A stretch of 32,481 bases of DNA from a virus. The notes under the pieces were generated by a model. It saw only the letters and a program-made list of their open reading frames with translations. It was not told where the DNA came from and did not search any database. Location: the IMG/VR virus record IMGVR_UViG_3300025674_000201, positions 1-32,481 of that record. One strand, written 5' to 3'. This document shows positions 13,904 through 20,469 of this stretch, one piece after another. A program made the translations under genes and the position numbers. Numbering within the stretch: position 1 is the stretch's first letter; each line of letters starts with the position of its first letter.

Positions 13904-14039
13904 AATCATCAACGAACCTGACGGGATGGTACGTCTTACTGTCGGAGACCAGTTTGGCTGGGTAAGCTCACACCATCTAGCACCAACTAAAGAGTGTCAG
14001 CTAATCAAAGCTTGGAAGAAAGCGCACAACAAAGACTAA
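13878..14039 (+). CDS. 53-aa small protein
   Basis: ATG 13878, stop TAA 14037-14039, overlapping both neighbours. Middle part GMVRLTVGDQFGWVSSHHLA looks like a small beta-barrel fragment, followed by a basic helix (CQLIKAWKKAHNK). No family recognised. Overlap on both sides suggests translational coupling into the nuclease gene. Confidence 0.5.
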   Translation: MQKQPPATEIINEPDGMVRLTVGDQFGWVSSHHLAPTKECQLIKAWKKAHNKD

Positions 14040-14812
14040 GTAAGTTACGCAAAAGTTGCCTGGTCCGTGATGATTCTGGCCCTTTCCGCGTGTATCGGGA
14101 TGACAGGGGCGATATTTTTCATTCTGTTACGCACATCCTCAAAAATACAGCACCCGAATGGCAGCAACAGGCCCTGGAACGGTGGCTGGATCGACCAAAT
14201 GCTGCTGAAGATCGAGACATGGCGGCACAACGCGGAACGCTAGCCCACAATCACGCCGAGTTCTTGTTGAAACTCGCCAGCAAGCTGGCTCGTTCAACTG
14301 CGAACAAGCGCGGCTGCTGGAAAACCTCCGCAGACGGCCTGGAACGCTGCCCCCGCTCTATCACCCGCTGGAGCCTGGAACGCGCCATTCAAGGAGCCCC
14401 AAGAGTGCCCTGGAGCGCTGCTGGTTATGCACGCGGCCTCCGTTCATTCATCGCAGACAACGTAACCGCCATTCATGCGATCGAATTTTCCATTCATCAC
14501 CCGGGGGGTTTCGCTGGAACGTGCGATGCCCTGCTGGATATTTCCGGGAAAGGCCCCATCATCGTGGATTGGAAGACCAGCGTGCGCGAACGCAACGAAG
14601 ACATGCTGACCAACTACATCGATCAGCTTGGAGCGTATTCACTCGGCCTCAAAGAACTAACCGGCATTCAAGCAACTGGAGCGCTCGTCGTCGTGGCACG
14701 ACGCACCGGAGCCCCCCAGCTACGCGAACTAACCCAACTTGAGCTATACGGCGCCGAAGCCAGATTCCAACAACGGGTGGAACGTTACTTTGACCTGCTT
14801 GCAGCTAGCTAA
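13994..14812 (+). CDS. RecB/Cas4-like PD-(D/E)XK nuclease
   Basis: GTG 13994 gives 272 residues. Nuclease motifs in order: RGTLAHNHAEF (helical His motif), HHPGGFAGTCDALLDI (first Asp) and GPIIVDWKTS (D-x-K core), followed by YIDQLGAYSLGLKE, the QxxxY helix of RecB-type exonucleases. It probably acts in phage recombination, end resection or host DNA breakdown. This gene alone holds eight copies of the dispersed TGGARCG motif in all three codon phases. It overlaps the preceding small gene by 46 bases. Confidence 0.85.
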   Translation: MSANQSLEESAQQRLSKLRKSCLVRDDSGPFRVYRDDRGDIFHSVTHILKNTAPEWQQQALERWLDRPNAAEDRDMAAQRGTLAHNHAEFLLKLASKLARSTANKRGCWKTSADGLERCPRSITRWSLERAIQGAPRVPWSAAGYARGLRSFIADNVTAIHAIEFSIHHPGGFAGTCDALLDISGKGPIIVDWKTSVRERNEDMLTNYIDQLGAYSLGLKELTGIQATGALVVVARRTGAPQLRELTQLELYGAEARFQQRVERYFDLLAAS

Positions 14813-14835
14813 GTGGACTAATTAGTGCGTTAGTA

Positions 14836-15141
14836 CTAGCGCAGAGAGCTGATCATTGAAAGGCTGTGCCGGTGGTTTTCATCCCGGCTGGAACGTATGA
14901 AATAACCGCCGCCAATCAGCCGCGATTCAACAGGCAGCCTCCTACTGCCCCAGCCATTCAACTCCAGCATCGGTTGCTTGTAGTGCATCCGTGCTCGCTG
15001 GAGCGCTTCTTGCAAACTCGTCGCAATAGTCATGCAACGGTGGACCGTTCTTCCATTCACCAGCGTCAAAGACACCAGCCGTTCTTCCATAAAATTCGCA
15101 TTCATAGTGAATTTGCCATTCATAGTGAATTTGCCATTCAT
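14836..15141 (-). CDS. Possible 84-101-aa protein with repeated start region
   Basis: Four in-frame ATG codons lie near the 5' end (15141, 15123, 15105 and about 15090), the first three produced by an 18-bp tandem repeat that encodes TMNGKF twice. From the fourth Met the sequence is protein-like (EERLVSLTLVNGRTVHRCMT, IATSLQEALQRARMHYK). It is convergent with the nuclease gene and on the same strand as the HTH gene at 15338. Reality is moderately supported; function unknown. Confidence 0.45.
   Translation of the reverse strand: MNGKFTMNGKFTMNANFMEERLVSLTLVNGRTVHRCMTIATSLQEALQRARMHYKQPMLELNGWGSRRLPVESRLIGGGYFIRSSRDENHRHSLSMISSLR
15100..15135. repeat. 18-bp tandem repeat, two copies plus a partial
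   Basis: Unit ATTCATAGTGAATTTGCC at 15100-15117 and 15118-15135, followed by ATTCATT. On the - strand each unit carries an ATG in the same frame, so changes in copy number would move the start codon of the 14836-15141 frame by six codons. Confidence 0.8.
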
Positions 15142-15337
15142 TAGGTTTTGTGTCCCTGGGGCGTAGTGGGCCCGCCAGAGAACCTAAGCGGTGACCCCTG
15201 GCACGTCAACCGCAATGTTGCGCAGTGCAACTATCGCTATTGCGTGTCATTCTCAACAGCTAGGCACAAAGAAGGGCAGCCAGCCAAGCTAGGCCGACCA
15301 CCCTCGGGTAGTTTGTTTGTATTGGTGCCCTGGGACG
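15142..15337. other. Intergenic spacer with no gene recognised
   Basis: No convincing reading frame is seen. A short hairpin GTTGC/GCAAC lies near 15219. The dispersed motif appears here as CTGGGGCG, CTGGCACGT and CTGGGACGT, the first of a series lacking the TGGARCG form. Confidence 0.4.
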
Positions 15338-15622
15338 TTACATCTTGCGGGCCTTAGCCTCCGCTGCGATGTAGGCGCTGGCGTACTTCGCTATTGCTTC
15401 TGGATCGCCCTTCTCTTCTGCCGCCTGCAGCAGATCAAAGAGAGAATCCAAAGCCTGAGAGACTCGGGACGGTTTGACTGGCTCCGGTAGCGCTTCCCGT
15501 ATCCAGCGGTAGGCGGTGGCACGTGGCACGTCATCAGCCACCAGCGCTGAGGCTATCTGCTGGCGCGTCTGGCCGTCCGCTGCTAGTTCCGCGATGATCG
15601 CGGCTGCGTGTTCCCTATCCAT
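15338..15622 (-). CDS. 94-aa helix-turn-helix DNA-binding protein
   Basis: ATG 15622 was preferred over a longer upstream start because the product then begins at the HTH (DREHAAAIIAELAADGQTRQ). The HTH is TRQQIASALVADDVPRATAY, RWIREAL; the C-terminus is a helical oligomerisation-type region (ALDSLFDLLQAAEEKGDPEA). It faces a regulatory region with GTGAGA/TCTCAC sites. It could be the repressor of this block, or a small-terminase-like protein given its HTH plus helical tail. The first is favoured by the operators. Confidence 0.65.
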   Translation of the reverse strand: MDREHAAAIIAELAADGQTRQQIASALVADDVPRATAYRWIREALPEPVKPSRVSQALDSLFDLLQAAEEKGDPEAIAKYASAYIAAEAKARKM

Positions 15623-15684
15623 TGTGTGGAGAGTGAGGGGAACACAGACACTACATGAGCACAATAGAAAGCGCAAGGGATGCG

Positions 15685-15787
15685 GTGAGACTGGGGCGAG
15701 AATCTCACAGAATCCCACGGCCTAACGGCTGAAACCGCTTGCTGTGACTGGTACGTGGTGAGATTATGGCAAACCGTGAGAATCTCA
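15685..15787. promoter_or_regulatory. Operator cluster: GTGAGA/TCTCAC sites upstream of a + promoter
   Basis: GTGAGA at 15685, GAGAATCTCAC at 15698-15708, GTGAGATT at 15758, and a perfect palindrome TGAGAATCTCA at 15777-15787 (arms TGAGA/TCTCA around one base). The last ends three bases before a -35 box. The sites lie between the HTH gene and a divergent + gene, as expected for a repressor-controlled switch. Confidence 0.6.
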
Positions 15788-15790
15788 GGG

Positions 15791-15819
15791 TTGACGACTG
15801 GAGAGGCTGTCTGTATTGT
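15791..15819 (+). promoter_or_regulatory. Sigma-70-type promoter for the 15851 gene
   Basis: -35 TTGACG (15791-15796), exactly 17 bases, -10 TATTGT (15814-15819); predicted start near 15826, 25 bases before the ATG. The TGAGAATCTCA palindrome abuts the -35 box. Confidence 0.65.
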
Positions 15820-15850
15820 GCTTGGGTAGCTCACCACACTAGGTGTACCG

Positions 15851-16315
15851 ATGATCAAGCTTCAACACTTCACCAAAGCGGATTGGCTGGCACGTGATCA
15901 CGGGCTAGTGGTTCTGTCAGCCTGCTCTGCTTCGTTACCGGCTGGCATCCCTTGGCACGATCACTATGGGAACCGCGTCACAGCCACCACCGCCTACATC
16001 GGCACGGCTGATCAGGCTGGCACGTTACCGAAGGGTTTGGCCTATGGTCGCCTAGTGCACAGCATCCACCAACAGTCCGTGCCCATTGCGGACGTGTTGA
16101 TTGATATTGCCGAACAGTTCGAACTGGTTAGCGCTTATCCGACACGCGACAGCTTTGAGAGCTTCGCGATCGATTGTCTGGGCTTCGGTCGTTGCCCTGC
16201 TGACCGGATTGACGAAGCTCGCCAGCAATGGCGCGACGCTGCCAACACAGTGGATCGTGCTAAGCGTTGCCTCCCTGCGGCTGTCGTGTTGCAGCTAGGC
16301 GAACTGTTCGTCTGA
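15851..16315 (+). CDS. 154-aa protein of unknown function
   Basis: ATG 15851. The protein is soluble, with a mixed alpha/beta look (DHGLVVLSACSASLPAGIPW, then LPKGLAYGRLVHSIHQQSVP) and a C-terminal helical half. No motif or family recognised. It is the first gene behind the operator/promoter pair, so it is probably controlled by the HTH protein. The DNA here carries the CTGGCACG form of the dispersed motif three times. Confidence 0.6.
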   Translation: MIKLQHFTKADWLARDHGLVVLSACSASLPAGIPWHDHYGNRVTATTAYIGTADQAGTLPKGLAYGRLVHSIHQQSVPIADVLIDIAEQFELVSAYPTRDSFESFAIDCLGFGRCPADRIDEARQQWRDAANTVDRAKRCLPAAVVLQLGELFV

Positions 16316-16352
16316 TATAGTATCCGCATTCCTCCCACCCTTAGAGGTTCCT

Positions 16353-16826
16353 ATGTCTGACAACGCTAAGCGCAACGCCAAAGCGCATGCTGAAACAATC
16401 GAAGCGCTTTACGATCTCCACTGCTGGGACGGTACGAGAGAAACTGCTGTAGATCTCGAACCCGAAGCGGTAGAACTAGCTGGGGAGTTTGGCTGGGACT
16501 ATGCCTGCCCGGACGTTTACGCGCTCCGAGAATGGATTGAAACCAGAGTCCGCGAGATTCCGCTTTCTGTGCTCGTTAGATCTGACTGGCATGTGCCGGG
16601 CGACGAGAGCGAAGCGGGCTTCGGTGACTTTGAGTTGCTGCTAACGACAGGCGGCCCAGGCTGTCGCATCACTGGCTGTCTGTATCAGGGAGAGCCAAGC
16701 TACCGCGAAGGAGAGCGCCCAGACATCCAATGGCAAGACTGGGGCGAACCCTGGACTGTCTCGGACTATCGCGTGTCGTCTGATGCGCTCCTGTGGTTCT
16801 GCTGTCTGTTTTACTTCGGCGCTTAA
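16353..16826 (+). CDS. 157-aa protein of a family seen on mobile elements, function unknown
   Basis: ATG 16353. Acidic protein. The second half (VRSDWHVPGDESEAGFGDFE, then LLLTTGGPGCRITGCLY, then QDWGEPWTVSDYR and LWFCCLFYFGA) follows a pattern I associate with hypothetical proteins of plasmids, integrative elements and phages (TGGPxxRIxG...QDWGTPWT...FYFG). No reaction is known to me. A TATAGT box (16316-16321) lies 31 bases upstream. It ends the two-gene segment between operator clusters. Confidence 0.65.
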   Translation: MSDNAKRNAKAHAETIEALYDLHCWDGTRETAVDLEPEAVELAGEFGWDYACPDVYALREWIETRVREIPLSVLVRSDWHVPGDESEAGFGDFELLLTTGGPGCRITGCLYQGEPSYREGERPDIQWQDWGEPWTVSDYRVSSDALLWFCCLFYFGA

Positions 16827-17048
16827 GCGCTGCTGCTAGGTGCTGTGGGATGCTGCTGTGCTGTGTTGGGTATTGAACCTGGCACGTTCCGCAGCGTCTC
16901 TTGTGAGATTTGCCCTTACGCCGCAAGGATTCTCTAGTTCTGTTGTAGTGTTTCAGCGATCTCACCAGCTTGTGAGACAACTATGTAGTTTTGTTAATTC
17001 TCTGGTGTGATCGCCTAGCAAATGCCGGGCAATCGCTTACTGTATTGC
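16827..17048. promoter_or_regulatory. Intergenic region with a second GTGAGA/TCTCAC operator cluster
   Basis: GTGAGATT at 16903-16910, GATTCTCT at 16928-16935, and a perfect inverted pair TCTCAC (16960-16965) - six bases - GTGAGA (16972-16977). The half-sites match those near 15685-15787, suggesting one regulator for both regions. No gene was seen in this stretch. Confidence 0.5.
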
Positions 17049-17276
17049 ATGAGTCACCCACGCTCTCCCAAAATGCTCCAAACAATCCCCCGCCAACGTC
17101 CCACCCTTCCGGGCGAAAACCTGCCACCGGCTCCGCCGATCTGGCATGGTCCGTCACCCCAGCTTCCGCAACTGCCACCAGCTGGCCTTAACGCTGCTGG
17201 TCGGCTGTCGCCCTGCTGCCGTCAGCTTGCCGCCACCGGCTGCGCCCTGCCGCTTTGGTCAGTCGCTGCCGTGTGA
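17049..17276 (+). CDS. Doubtful 75-aa Pro-rich reading frame
   Basis: ATG 17049. The sequence is rich in Pro, Leu and Ala (TIPRQRPTLPGENLPPAPPI). Several frames are open here because the DNA is GC-rich, so an open frame alone is weak evidence. The start lies in a 15-bp segment (GAGTCACCCACGCTC at 17051) that is repeated with one change at the start of the next gene (17330), which might indicate a duplicated expression signal. Confidence 0.25.
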   Translation: MSHPRSPKMLQTIPRQRPTLPGENLPPAPPIWHGPSPQLPQLPPAGLNAAGRLSPCCRQLAATGCALPLWSVAAV

Positions 17277-17309
17277 ACAATTGTTAACGGAAGGCGGCAC
17301 CGTGCCGCC
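17276..17309. promoter_or_regulatory. Two palindromes upstream of the membrane-HTH gene
   Basis: AACAATTGTT (17276-17285) is a perfect 10-bp palindrome. GGCGGCAC (17293-17300) and GTGCCGCC (17302-17309) form an 8-bp perfect inverted repeat around one base. A TATTGT box (17317-17322) follows, 16 bases before the ATG. This could be an operator or a leader hairpin. Confidence 0.45.
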
Positions 17310-17338
17310 GACCGTCTATTGTAGTTCAAGAGTCACCC

Positions 17339-17539
17339 ATGCTCACCATGACCACCACCACCGCCCTTGCCCTGCTGATCGCGGCGTTGCTGCTGCCGCT
17401 GCTGATCCTGCTGTGGCTGACTGAGTCGCGCGGCCAACGCATCCGCCGCTGGCGTGCCGCTGGCCTGCCCTGGCGCGTCATCGCCGACCGTCTCGGCTGC
17501 TCACGATCCACCGCCGCTTGCTGGTCCGCGCAGCCGTAG
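17339..17539 (+). CDS. 66-aa membrane-anchored helix-turn-helix protein
   Basis: ATG 17339 (or ATG 17348). Residues about 8-27 (ALALLIAALLLPLLILLWLT) form a strong transmembrane helix. The rest (RIRRWRAAGLPWRVIADRLG, CSRSTAACW) is a recombinase/MarR-style HTH with a basic face. The N-terminus would be outside or in the membrane and the HTH in the cytoplasm. Not recognised as a known family. It lies directly before the terminase region and its 16-bp repeats. The combination of membrane helix and DNA-binding motif in such a small protein is unusual. Confidence 0.55.
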   Translation: MLTMTTTTALALLIAALLLPLLILLWLTESRGQRIRRWRAAGLPWRVIADRLGCSRSTAACWSAQP

Positions 17540-17557
17540 CGCCGGCGCTGCGGCAGC

Positions 17558-17605
17558 AGTACAACTGAACTACAGTACAACTGAACTACAGTACAACTGA
17601 ACTAC
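17558..17605. repeat. Three perfect 16-bp direct repeats upstream of terL
   Basis: AGTACAACTGAACTAC at 17558-17573, 17574-17589 and 17590-17605, head to tail. An inverted copy of the junction sequence ACTACAGTA occurs as TACTGTAGT at 17678-17686, and an inverted TGAACTAC occurs at 17321-17328. Direct repeats beside the large terminase gene are candidates for terminase small-subunit or packaging-site binding, or for a late-control protein. Confidence 0.8.
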
Positions 17606-17771
17606 TGGGGGGCGGTTGCGATTGTCCGCGAGCAGGTGGCAGGGCAGGGAACTTACTGATACATCTGGACTTTTTTCTACTGTAGTAACCCTAGGGGGGT
17701 AAGGTCGAAAAGTCAACTACTCTGTACTACAGGCCCCCAGAACCGGGCACCCCCACATTCTTTTGTAATAC
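17606..17771. other. Non-coding leader of terL; candidate packaging-site region
   Basis: No gene seen. It contains a G-run after the repeats, a T-run (ACTTTTTTC), TACTGTAGTA (17678), CCCTAGGGGGG (17689) and CTGTA-C-TACAG (17722-17732). The position before the terminase, with unusual composition and repeats, fits a cos/pac or late promoter region. No end sequence can be proved from here. Confidence 0.4.
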
Positions 17772-19022
17772 ATGCCAAAAGCTGCCGAACCGCTGACCCT
17801 CCGCTGGGCCCAAGGCCAAGTATTTGAGGATCGCAGCCGCTTCCGCGTCCTCGTCGCAGGCCGCCGCTTCGGCAAATCCTACCTCTCATGCGTCGAACTC
17901 CTGCGTGGAGCGATCGAAAACCCCGGCCAAACCTACTTTTACTGCGCCCCGACCTACCGCATGGCGAAGGACATTGCCTGGAAAGTCCTCAAACGCCTCG
18001 TCCCCAAGCCTTGGATCAAGAGCAAGAACGAAACCGACCTAAAAATCGAGCTTGTGAACGGCTCAATGATCGAATTAAAGGGCACAGAGAACGCAATGGC
18101 GCTTCGAGGCCGCTCATTATCAGGCGTCGTCCTCGACGAAGCCGCCTTCATGGACTCCGAAGTCTGGTTCGAGGTAATCCGCCCCGCCCTTGCGGACAAA
18201 CAGGGCTGGGCCCTCTTCATTTCCACCCCCGATGGAACGGCCTCATGGTTTTACGAGCTATGGCAATACGCAGATAGCGGCGACGACGACTGGATGCGCT
18301 GGTGCTACACAACAGTTGAGGGCGGGAACGTCCCAAAAGAGGAAGTCGAAGCCGCCCGCGCCCAACTCGACCCCCGCACATTCCGCCAAGAATTTGAAGC
18401 CAGCTTCGAAAACCTAAACGGCCTAGTCGCCATCAGTTTCAGCGACAAAAACATCAGCACCGACGCCATCGACATCAGCGTCCTCCCCCTAATCCTGGGC
18501 GTCGACTTCAACGTCGACCCAATGAGCGGCATCTGCGCGGTCAAAAAGGACGACACGCTCTACGTCTTCGACGAAATCATGCTCAAGGGTGGAGCGACCA
18601 CCTGGGACTTCGCCGAAGAAGTCACCCGCCGCTTCGGCGTGGAGCGCCGCGTAATCGCCTGCCCCGACCCCACCGGCTACGCCCGCAAAACCAGCGGCAT
18701 GGGCGTCACCGACCACACGATCCTCCGCAAATCCGGCTTCACCGTCCAATCTCCCCGCTCCCCCTGGAAGATCCGCGACAAAATCACCGCCGTCAACACC
18801 GCCCTAATGGACGCCACCGGAACACGCCGCACCCTCATCCACCCCCGCTGCAAAGAACTAATCAAATCCCTCCGCACCCTGACCTACACCCCTGGAACGG
18901 GCCTCCCCAACAAAAACCTGGGCGTCGACCACGCCTTCGACGCCTTCGGCTACCTCTGCCTCCAACAATTCAACCTGGCACGTCCCGAAGTTTTAGGCCA
19001 AACCGCCTACCGTTTGTACTAA
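17772..19022 (+). CDS. terL: Terminase large subunit (TerL)
   Basis: 416 residues, normal for a two-domain TerL. ATPase: Walker A GRRFGKS (30-36), Walker B SGVVLDEAAF (about 116-125) and coupling motif ISTP (about 149). RNase H-like nuclease: LGVDFNVD (about 242), CPDPTG (about 297) and DHAFDAFGY (about 386), giving the three acidic metal ligands. It translocates DNA into the prohead and cuts the concatemer. It begins the rightward morphogenesis operon. Confidence 0.97.
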   Translation: MPKAAEPLTLRWAQGQVFEDRSRFRVLVAGRRFGKSYLSCVELLRGAIENPGQTYFYCAPTYRMAKDIAWKVLKRLVPKPWIKSKNETDLKIELVNGSMIELKGTENAMALRGRSLSGVVLDEAAFMDSEVWFEVIRPALADKQGWALFISTPDGTASWFYELWQYADSGDDDWMRWCYTTVEGGNVPKEEVEAARAQLDPRTFRQEFEASFENLNGLVAISFSDKNISTDAIDISVLPLILGVDFNVDPMSGICAVKKDDTLYVFDEIMLKGGATTWDFAEEVTRRFGVERRVIACPDPTGYARKTSGMGVTDHTILRKSGFTVQSPRSPWKIRDKITAVNTALMDATGTRRTLIHPRCKELIKSLRTLTYTPGTGLPNKNLGVDHAFDAFGYLCLQQFNLARPEVLGQTAYRLY

Positions 19023-19056
19023 ACAGAGCCAAAAATACAAATCCATTTGTTACTCT

Positions 19057-19506
19057 ATGACTAAAGGCATAAATGTTATGGACGGGGAAAACACCGAACA
19101 GGCTGCACCCAAAAAACACCGCCCATTCGGTTCAAAGAACCCCGACGCAGTAATCGAACTGCGCCGCCAGCGCTTATACCGCCGCCAGCTAGAGGGCCTC
19201 GGCTCCCGCGATCTCGTCCAACAGCACGCCAAAACTGAGCAAATCAGCATGGCCACTGCCTGGCGCGACTGGGCCCAAGTGAATGCCTGGAACAAAGAGG
19301 ACTGGGAGCGCGAGCGCGAGGACATGATCGCCCGCATCCAGGGAATGCGCTTCAAGCTGTACCACACCGCCTACAAAAAGGGCCACCTCCAGGTCGCCGC
19401 AGGCGTCCTCGACAGCCTGGGCCGTGTATTGGGCGAAGCAACCCCCGAACAAGTGGCGGTCCAAGTCCCGAACCTCAACATCCAAATCGAGCAAAAGAAG
19501 GACTGA
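19057..19506 (+). CDS. 149-aa HTH protein, candidate terminase small subunit
   Basis: ATG 19057 (ATG 19078 possible). A basic N-terminus (KKHRPFGSKNPDA) leads to an HTH-like region (GLGSRDLVQQHAKTEQISMA, TAWRDW) and a helical tail (KLYHTAYKKGHLQVAAGVLD, SLGRVLGEA). HTH plus helical oligomerisation region and position next to terL suggest a TerS-type DNA recogniser. The order TerL-TerS is reversed relative to most phages, so the role is inferred. Confidence 0.55.
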   Translation: MTKGINVMDGENTEQAAPKKHRPFGSKNPDAVIELRRQRLYRRQLEGLGSRDLVQQHAKTEQISMATAWRDWAQVNAWNKEDWEREREDMIARIQGMRFKLYHTAYKKGHLQVAAGVLDSLGRVLGEATPEQVAVQVPNLNIQIEQKKD

Positions 19507-19509
19507 CCC

Positions 19510-19677
19510 ATGCCAAAACGCGGTCTCTACGCCAACATCAACGCCAAACGCAAGCGAATTGCCGCTGGTTCGGGCGAAAAGATGCGCAAACCGGGCTCCA
19601 AGGGCGCTCCAACCGCCGCCGCCTTCAAAAAAGCGGCCAAAACCGCCAAAAAACGCAAACCCAAGGGTAAAAAATAA
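19510..19677 (+). CDS. 55-aa basic phage protein (KRGLYANI family type)
   Basis: ATG 19510, stop TAA 19675-19677 overlapping the next ATG. Sequence MPKRGLYANINAKRKRIAAG, then SGEKMRKPGSKGAPT and a Lys/Ala tail. I recognise this as a small conserved protein found beside head genes in many phages; its function is not known to me. Its high charge suggests DNA or capsid-interior binding. Confidence 0.65.
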   Translation: MPKRGLYANINAKRKRIAAGSGEKMRKPGSKGAPTAAAFKKAAKTAKKRKPKGKK

Positions 19678-20021
19678 TGGCCATCACCGTCGTCCGTGGC
19701 ACGAACCTCGTCGAATACCACGAATCAACTCCCCTAACTTCTGTTGGGGACAACTTGGAAGTACACGCCGACACAAGCGAATTTTGTTTCGCTGCTGTCG
19801 TAACAGGCGGCGCCAACTTCACCCTCGCCTTCGAGACCGAATTTAACGGCGGTGCAGGCACCTGGTACGAAATCGACGCCAGTAAAACAATCAACTCCGA
19901 CGGCGAGTACATCTACTTCTACACAGGCAAGCCCGTAAACCGGATCCGCATGAGAATCAAGAGCATCAGCTCTGGAACGCCCAGCGTCCTTGCGCACATC
20001 GGCCTTTCGTATAGCAGCTAA
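19677..20021 (+). CDS. 114-aa beta-rich structural protein
   Basis: ATG 19677 overlaps the previous stop (TAATG). The sequence alternates hydrophobic and polar residues in beta style (FCFAAVVTGGANFTLAFETE, GKPVNRIRMRIKSISS). It lies in the head gene cluster. A head decoration or fibre-type protein is possible; no family recognised. Confidence 0.55.
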   Translation: MAITVVRGTNLVEYHESTPLTSVGDNLEVHADTSEFCFAAVVTGGANFTLAFETEFNGGAGTWYEIDASKTINSDGEYIYFYTGKPVNRIRMRIKSISSGTPSVLAHIGLSYSS

Positions 20022-20200
20022 TGGGTACCCGCATCATCCCCGGATTCTGCACTCACCTGGAGGTCGATGCGGAGAGCCGCATGACCGAGGCTAGTTTTAC
20101 TTTTATGACCCCTCAAGACCCAGTTGACTTTGGCGCGTTAATGACCCGCCTTGCATCAGGGGTCGAGGTAATGATCGAAGTGGAGGATGACGATGATTGA
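20021..20200 (+). CDS. 59-aa acidic small protein
   Basis: ATG 20021 overlaps the previous stop (TAATG); stop TGA 20198-20200. Short beta-type product (CTHLEVDAESRMTEASFTFM) ending in DDDD. It overlaps the next start. Function unknown. Confidence 0.5.
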   Translation: MGTRIIPGFCTHLEVDAESRMTEASFTFMTPQDPVDFGALMTRLASGVEVMIEVEDDDD

Positions 20201-20465
20201 GTATCGCGGCGAAAAATTCGAGGGCTATAACAAACCCAAGCGCACCCCGAACCACCCGAGCAAAAGCCACGCCGTTTTAGCGAAGGTCGGCAACGAGGTC
20301 AAGTTAATTCGTTTCGGCCAACAGGGCGTCAAAGGCAGCCCCAAAAAGCAAAACGAAAGTGAGTCTTACCGCAAGCGCCGCGAATCATTTAAGGCCCGCC
20401 ATGCAGCTAACATCAAAAAAGGAAAAATGTCTGCGGCCTACTGGGCTGACAAGGTGAAGTGGTAA
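20187..20465 (+). CDS. 92-aa basic protein of a widespread phage/virus type (DUF5872-like)
   Basis: ATG 20187 or 20193. The sequence NKPKRTPNHPSKSHAVLAKV, EVKLIRFGQQGVKGS, then SFKARHAANIKKGKMSAAYW and ADKVKW is a recognisable conserved pattern in phages and large DNA viruses. The function is unknown; strong basicity suggests nucleic-acid contact. It directly precedes the portal gene (four-base gap). Confidence 0.65.
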   Translation: MTMIEYRGEKFEGYNKPKRTPNHPSKSHAVLAKVGNEVKLIRFGQQGVKGSPKKQNESESYRKRRESFKARHAANIKKGKMSAAYWADKVKW

Positions 20466-20469
20466 CCCC

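Noticed and set aside
13994-14812. Cas4 of a CRISPR system
   Set aside because: The PD-(D/E)XK motifs are Cas4-like, but the four-cysteine iron-sulphur cluster of Cas4 was not seen and no other CRISPR element is present.
17558-17605. CRISPR array
   Set aside because: The 16-bp units are head to tail with no spacers, and no cas gene is nearby.
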